NCBI GenBank assembly: GCA_003117195.1
Contig: BDSI01000050.1
Span: 496,001 to 560,000 of the forward strand
Length of the DNA: 64,000 nt
Direction: 5' to 3'
DNA from: Eudorina sp. 2006-703-Eu-15
Taxonomy: Eukaryota > Chlorophyta > Chlorophyceae > Chlamydomonadales > Volvocaceae
The notes under the pieces are model-generated. The model saw only the letters and a program-made list of their open reading frames with translations. It ran no database searches and had not been told where the DNA came from. Position 1 is the first letter of the stretch. The number at the start of each line of letters is the position of its first letter. Positions 58,990-64,000 of this stretch are shown here, in pieces. Position numbers and translations under genes: made by a program.

Positions 58990-60905
58990 GAGATGGCCGA
59001 ACAAGCGGGTTGTCATCGCTGGCGAAAGGTGTGGTGTGGTCATGGGCGGGCGGGCGGGCGGGCGGGTGTTTCAGTGCGGGTGCATGACCAGTAACGAGCA
59101 TGCAGGAAAATCAAACTTCTGGGTCAGGGCATTCTTGGCGCCGTCGTTGGCTCGTCCATGGCGGCCAATCTTCATGTCGTATCTTGTCATGTTTCTCGGG
59201 TGATGTGGAGTCGATGCGCGTCCGACGTGAACGTGCTTCTGCGGGATTACGATTCGGAACTACCGAAGAGGCCTCAATAGTTCCCATGCCCGATCTTCGA
59301 TTGCAATCTGGATTCATGTTTTGTGGGCGGGGCGAGGGCGAGCTCGTACAACGGAGTCCGTTGCCGCTGTCCGCAGATGGGCTTGGGTCCAGATCTAGCA
59401 GGCTGACGTGGCTCATGCGCCGCTCACAGCTGGGGCCATTGCCACACCTGCTGCGGCAGATCGCATATTGGATGTTTGCGGAGGCCGCGTCTGGGCAATT
59501 TTGCGCCTTGCCTTGCGGGGGAGCTAGGAAGTCGCCCTGTCCTTCCATGTTTGGATTGGGGGCATTGTGGAGCCCACAATCGGGATTACCCAGCTGCGGG
59601 TCGTGTGTTGCATCACGCTCCTCTATCGTGAGGGGTACGGCGCGTCCTTACTGAGGTTCGACAACCCCTCGATGTTGGCAGCATGCTGCACCGGGGTGTT
59701 TTGTTTGCGGAGGTGTGGTTGGGGAGGTAATCGTGACTGACGACATGCTACGCGATGGCCGAATTATGACATTATGCTCAGACCGCAAGGGCAGAAGCAA
59801 CGCGGCTCATCACTCGCCGCCGTCTCGCGTTTCCGAGGCCAGTTGGCCTGCGCGATACTTACTTGAAGCGGAGGAGCCGATTGGAACAAGAAACGCCTTC
59901 CGCAGCCGTCAAGGCTGAGATTATTGTAACGGAAACCGTCATGCCGTTAGCACTGATGTACTGAAGTTTCATCCGCGTTTCTGCAAGGTTGTGCACTAAC
60001 CCGAGCGCACACGAATGTAGAACAAAAAAGAAACGTTGAGGTATTACGTCGGCAGACAAGTACAAAAAACTGTCTTGCGCGTGAAGATGCGAGCCCATTC
60101 CCACTACGCGCGCATGCATTCAAGAGAGCAAAATATACAAGCACAGTGCGTATGACCACAAAAAGCGCCTCATATGTGCTCGTCACAGCAGTGCGCGAAA
60201 CTGCAGGCGGCGAGTTTTCGTAAACACGAAGGCCGCTGAAGGAAAGCAACAACAAACTATAATCGATCATCGCATTCGACCCAGCTAGGTACAGTACCGT
60301 CACGCTTCGCCACTGCCGTAATGCGAGTCTCGGTACAAAATCTGAGCTCCAGTAAGCCACCCAACATCGCGTACAGAATGCTCAATCCGACTTACATGCA
60401 GGGTGCAACTGTTTGTGTCTGAGGTATCGCATGCTTTACAACACAAGGCAACGAAGGGTCGCGCGGATGGACTCCTACAAATCAAAAGAGAATGTGCTTC
60501 ACTATCCGGTTAATCCGTTTGTCGGAAAGGGCGGACACTCTGATCGAAGGGGGATTGTACGGGAGCGCTACCCCTGCGGCGCAGCTTTAGTTATACTGTC
60601 TTTACCTCATACAATGTTTTATATAGGAAGTGTAATACTGTGTATATGAGCACCATCGGAACTCACATTGATCGTCACGGGACGACATGGATGTTCCTCA
60701 CGGTAGCCAGGGCAGGCCTGAAGGAAGACGCCATGCTCCTTTAGATATTGTCTAATTATTTTGTTCGGTGCTCTATGAGTCGCAATTAAAGCGTTTACCT
60801 TGCACCGGGCGACGGTCGGTCCCCAACAGAGCGTTTTGCACCTTACTTGAGGTCCATGGGGCGCATCGAGGCCCTTACTCGCCTTAAGAACAGCCTCAAA
60901 AAGGT
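58990..60905. other. No confident gene
   Basis: Between 59105 and 59654 all three plus frames contain protein-like fragments, and an open frame of ~184 codons ends at 59654, but none connects by phase to neighbours. From about 59900 to 60900 the DNA is AT-richer and looks like the promoter side of the next gene. Confidence 0.4.
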
Positions 60906-61641
60906 ATGGCATTCCTCTTGTCGACGCTTCGGACTGGCCTGCGAGTGCAGCTGAGCAAGCCCGAGCCCCATTGCCACTGCTTATCGACATACATCTCACA
61001 GGTTGGGATACGTACACGGACGGAGTCGGAAGATGGGGACGGTTTCGGAAAGTGGGTGGCGCCAGGTCAAGCAGATAAGCAGATTGGAACCTCCAAAGCC
61101 GCAGTGTATGCTTCCCTTGGCGGAAGGAGTCGGACATCTGATGGTGAGTGATGTGACATTTCTGTACGTGGCATGGCAGAGCTCTGCGACACAATCAATG
61201 GATACGTACACGACGGACGCCGTCGCTTTTTGCAAACGCCATCGAGCTGCGTCCTTACCTTTGTGCGTTGGTGTTTGTACTTTGAATTTCTGGATCCGCC
61301 CCACATCGCTCGGACTCCCTCTCCTTCAGCGAGCGATGGTCGTGCAGTGACCACGCACCCCACGCCATTCCACTTGCAAATTTCACCCGCAACTCTTTGC
61401 AGTATGGCGACAGAAGGCGCAGTGCGATAAAGAGTACAAAGAGTTCCTGGCAACCCAAAGGCAGGCGGGTGTTGACGAGGCCGACTATGAGGACTTCGAG
61501 GAACGGGAATCCGACCAGTGCCAGCAGCAACAACAGCCGCAGCAGCAGAACTACCTTGCCCACCCCACGCACCACACCCTTCAATTACCTGAACAGCATC
61601 AGCAACAAACGCAGCAGCAGCAGCAGCAGCAGCAGCGTCCA

Positions 61642-61681
<40 letters not shown>

Positions 61682-61827
61682 AACAACAACAACAACAACA
61701 CAGGCCACTGCAGAAGCCCAAGTTGTCGCCTCACTTGGACGCTGGACCGGCTCGCTCCGCCTGGGCCCGCCACAGCAGCGTCTCATTGTACGCGGCCGAT
61801 GTCGCCGCCCACGGCCATGCAGCGAGC

Positions 61828-61866
<39 letters not shown>

Positions 61867-64000
61867 GTCGCCGCGTCGTCGGGCTCCTGTGCAGCTCCCG
61901 CAGCCGCAGGCTCCGAAACCAGCGGCACCAGCGGGGAGACCCCACCGAGCTCCGAACCCTCCTCCTTGTCGCCGCCTCCACAGCACGCGTCGGAGCTGGC
62001 CCAGCTACCATCGCCTCGCACGAACTCGGCGTGTGTCGGCAGCCCCTCGGGCTTCCGGCCCCCCCCGCTGTCGCCCTTGGGTGTGGCGAGCAGAGCGCGG
62101 GGCACCGTTGAGAGCGGCACTCCCCCAACCTCGCTGGGGGAAGGGAGCGGCGTCACCGGTTGTACGACAGCGTACGGCGGTGCAGGGCCGATCGTCTTTC
62201 AGCATGGCAGCGGGTGCGCTGGCGGCGACGGGTCAGTCGCCGGCGGATCCCTGGGCGGCAGCAGCAGCTGGGGGAGTTGCAGCTGCGGCGGCGGTGCGGC
62301 CGCCGCCGCCACCGCCACCCCGTTCACGGCGCCGTCACCGCCGCAGCAACCCTCGTCGGGCGTCAGCGGCGGCAGCTACCTCCGACGTCAAGGCTCCAGT
62401 GTCAGTCTCGTGGATACACCCGCCGCCGGCTCGGCGTCCTGCCCAAGCCCCTCCTGCCCCTCAGCTTCCCCCACAACATCCCCCAACGGCGCCGTACGGC
62501 TGCCGTCGCTTCGCCCGCCGCCGCAGGCCCAGCAGCCCACCGCGGGGGCCTTATCGTCGGCGCGGATGCATCGACCAGCTACCTGCAGCGCCGCTGCCGC
62601 CGCCGCCGCCGCCGCCGCCGCGCCCGGCGGCGGCGGCGGCGGCGGCGGGTCATGCAGTGGTGGTGCCGGAGCGACAAACGACGGCGCGGCCCCCCGTCAC
62701 CAGTACGCTCCGCAGCCGCCCCAGTCAGCCCAGACTTCGTCGCAACAGCGGCCCGGGCCGTCGGCGGCTTGGGACCGCTCTCAGAGCGCGGGGGAGTCCC
62801 GGGAGGGCCGCGGCCGCGATTGCGGCCCCGCTGGCGGAGGCTCTACGACGGGAAGCACCGGCCGCCGCATGGCCGGCAGTACGACTTGCACGGGGACCGG
62901 CGTTGCCGGGGCGACGCCGTACAGCTTGATGCCGCCGGCGCGGCCGGCGTCACCGTCCATAGCTCATTATCATCAGCAGCAGTCGGGGTTGACCCGAGGG
63001 ACATCCACGCAGTCACTGCTGAACATGTTGACCACGGCCGGCGCCTCGGGTTGCTCGGTCGGCAGTTGCGGCGGAGGTACGGCAGTCGGTGTGACGAGCA
63101 GCAGCAACGGCGCTCGGGAGACCTCGTCGAGCGAGGCGCGGATGGAGGCGGGCGGCGCGTTGGGGAACCTGGATGACGAAGCGATCCCTTTCGACATTGT
63201 CGAAGGCACCGGTCGATGGTGGGTCCAAGAACCCCATGAAATCCTTGAAACACTCTGCAAACATGCTGCGCTGAAAGAGTCCGCAGAAATTGTCTGAGGT
63301 GCCTGGTGACCAACACCATGCAGCGACAGCTGCGCAAGGACCACCCCCTTGCACTGCCGCCAGCGCCTGTCCCTGCGCCCCCTGGTGTGTCACAGCAACG
63401 GCCCCCCTGACGTCTCCGCCTCCTCCTAGACGGGTTGGCGCGCGTTCCCGCGAAGATCAATCCGGAACCGCGACGAACTCCATATGCCTCTCGCCACGCC
63501 GCCGTACAGGTTTGACGCTGGAGATCTGTCGTACTGCAACCCCGAATGCGACGACGAGATGGCGCAGATCCTGGTGCGTGTGCGCAGTACGTACCGCTTG
63601 CGTGCGTGCCGTTCCGCCGCTCCGTAGATTGAATGCCCGCCCTCACGCCTTTCGGTCATGCCGTACACTGTGTCGTACATGCAGGACGAACTGGTACAGT
63701 CCAGTCGCATGGGCAGCGCCACTGTCAGTGCCGGCGGCAGCTTCACCCGGGGCAGCGGGGCCTTCGGAGGCCGGCCGCAGTCGGGGGTGTCCCATGGGTC
63801 GCTTACGCCGGGCGGGGCACTCACTCCCTCTCGCGCTCAGCCGATTTCCACATCTTCGTACGGCACTCGAATGGCGGGAAGCGTTGAGGCGCTGCCTCAG
63901 GCGCTCTCGGAGGTGGCGCCGCTGCCGGCCATTGGCGGCGGTGGCGGCGGCAGCGGATCATTCAGCATGCGGCGCGGCGGAGGCGGAGGCGGAGGCGGTG
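60906..64000 (+). CDS. Unrecognised Gln/Gly/Ser-rich protein (cut by right edge)
   Basis: Exons fit as 60906-61143, 61403-63218, 63510-63573 and 63685-64000+. Phases agree: GAT G joins TA TGG, and a phase-2 donor at 63218 joins 63510 to restore TGG. The conserved-looking parts are short: DVWRQKAQCDKEYKEFLATQ followed by an acidic stretch, and IPFDIVEGTGRWFDAGDLSY with CNPECDDEMAQILDELVQ. Between them lie ~560 residues of polyQ (61505-61700, 61830-61865), Pro/Ser linkers and Gly/Ala runs. This layout is typical of algal regulatory proteins, but no DNA-binding or catalytic motif is visible inside the window. The ATG at 60906 is the first in frame. An acceptor at 61001 would equally allow upstream exons in the AT-richer region, so the N-terminus is uncertain. 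The 3' end lies beyond 64000. Confidence 0.55.
61612..61700 (+). repeat. CAG/CAA trinucleotide run (polyQ)
   Basis: Almost uninterrupted CAG then CAA codons encode a Gln run inside the large exon of the right-edge gene. A second CAG run lies at 61831-61865. Confidence 0.95.

Noticed and set aside
61067..62128. 353-codon minus-strand open frame
   Set aside because: It is antisense to the polyQ exon of the right-edge gene and has no domain. Its Ala/Val runs mirror CAG/Gly repeats.
2943..63227. A 17-base identity (GGTCGATGGTGGGTCCA) near exon ends in both the CXC gene and the right-edge gene
   Set aside because: In the right-edge gene it spans a good donor; in the CXC gene using it would bring in a stop codon. 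A 17-base match in 64 kb of GC-rich DNA is not strong evidence of a repeat or shared exon.
1..64000. CRISPR arrays, insertion sequences, tRNA or rRNA genes
   Set aside because: None found by eye. The tandem arrays have no spacer structure, and the genome is eukaryotic.

Overview
The window looks like nuclear DNA of a volvocine-type green alga (Chlorophyceae, the Chlamydomonas/Volvox group). It is GC-rich. Its genes have many short exons separated by GT-AG introns whose donors are mostly GTGNG or GTACG. Coding regions carry long Gly/Ala/Gln runs, TGTAA-type polyadenylation signals occur, and (CA)n/(GT)n microsatellites and private minisatellites sit inside introns. It is not bacterial: no operons or Shine-Dalgarno sites are visible, and every recognisable protein is readable only after splicing. 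No species is named because nothing here is diagnostic at that level. All exon borders below were found by hand from splice signals, reading phase and family similarity.

Layout. (1) 21-9596, plus: a very large CXC (tesmin/TSO1/LIN54-type) DNA-binding protein, possibly continuing left of the window. (2) 9597-13391: non-coding, probably the 3' regions of two convergent genes. (3) 13392-15835, minus: a TLS1/C9orf78-family spliceosome-associated protein. It shares a divergent, AT-richer promoter region with (4) 16687-21039, plus: a DUS3-like tRNA-dihydrouridine synthase. (5) 22614-24990, minus: phosphopantothenoylcysteine decarboxylase (HAL3/CoaC family). (6) 26476-29503, minus: a plastid-type heme oxygenase with a His-Gly repeat behind its putative transit peptide. 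(7) 30508-31257 and 33629-34417, minus: two unrecognised single-membrane-segment proteins; the second carries a glycine heptad repeat and lacks its first exon(s) in this annotation. (8) 36362-49788, plus: a 12-exon gene for a predicted 2,588-residue type I membrane protein. It has a PKD-like domain, Pro-rich stalks and a four-domain block repeated in tandem. (9) 52263-57715, plus: protein phosphatase 5 with TPR repeats and the PPP catalytic domain. (10) 58107-58989, plus: what looks like a frameshifted membrane-protein gene. (11) 60906 to the right edge, plus: an unrecognised Gln/Gly/Ser-rich protein, cut by the window.

How the genes relate. There is no pathway cluster. The identified genes are housekeeping or regulatory: transcription (CXC), splicing (TLS1), tRNA modification (DUS), CoA synthesis (PPCDC), bilin/heme metabolism (heme oxygenase) and Hsp90-linked phosphatase signalling (PP5). 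Several gene starts lie next to AT-richer islands of roughly 0.5-2 kb. The least familiar element is the 13.4-kb modular surface-protein gene. A four-exon block was duplicated with its intron phases preserved, and two of its three copies of a bacterial-adhesin-like module are almost identical at the DNA level.
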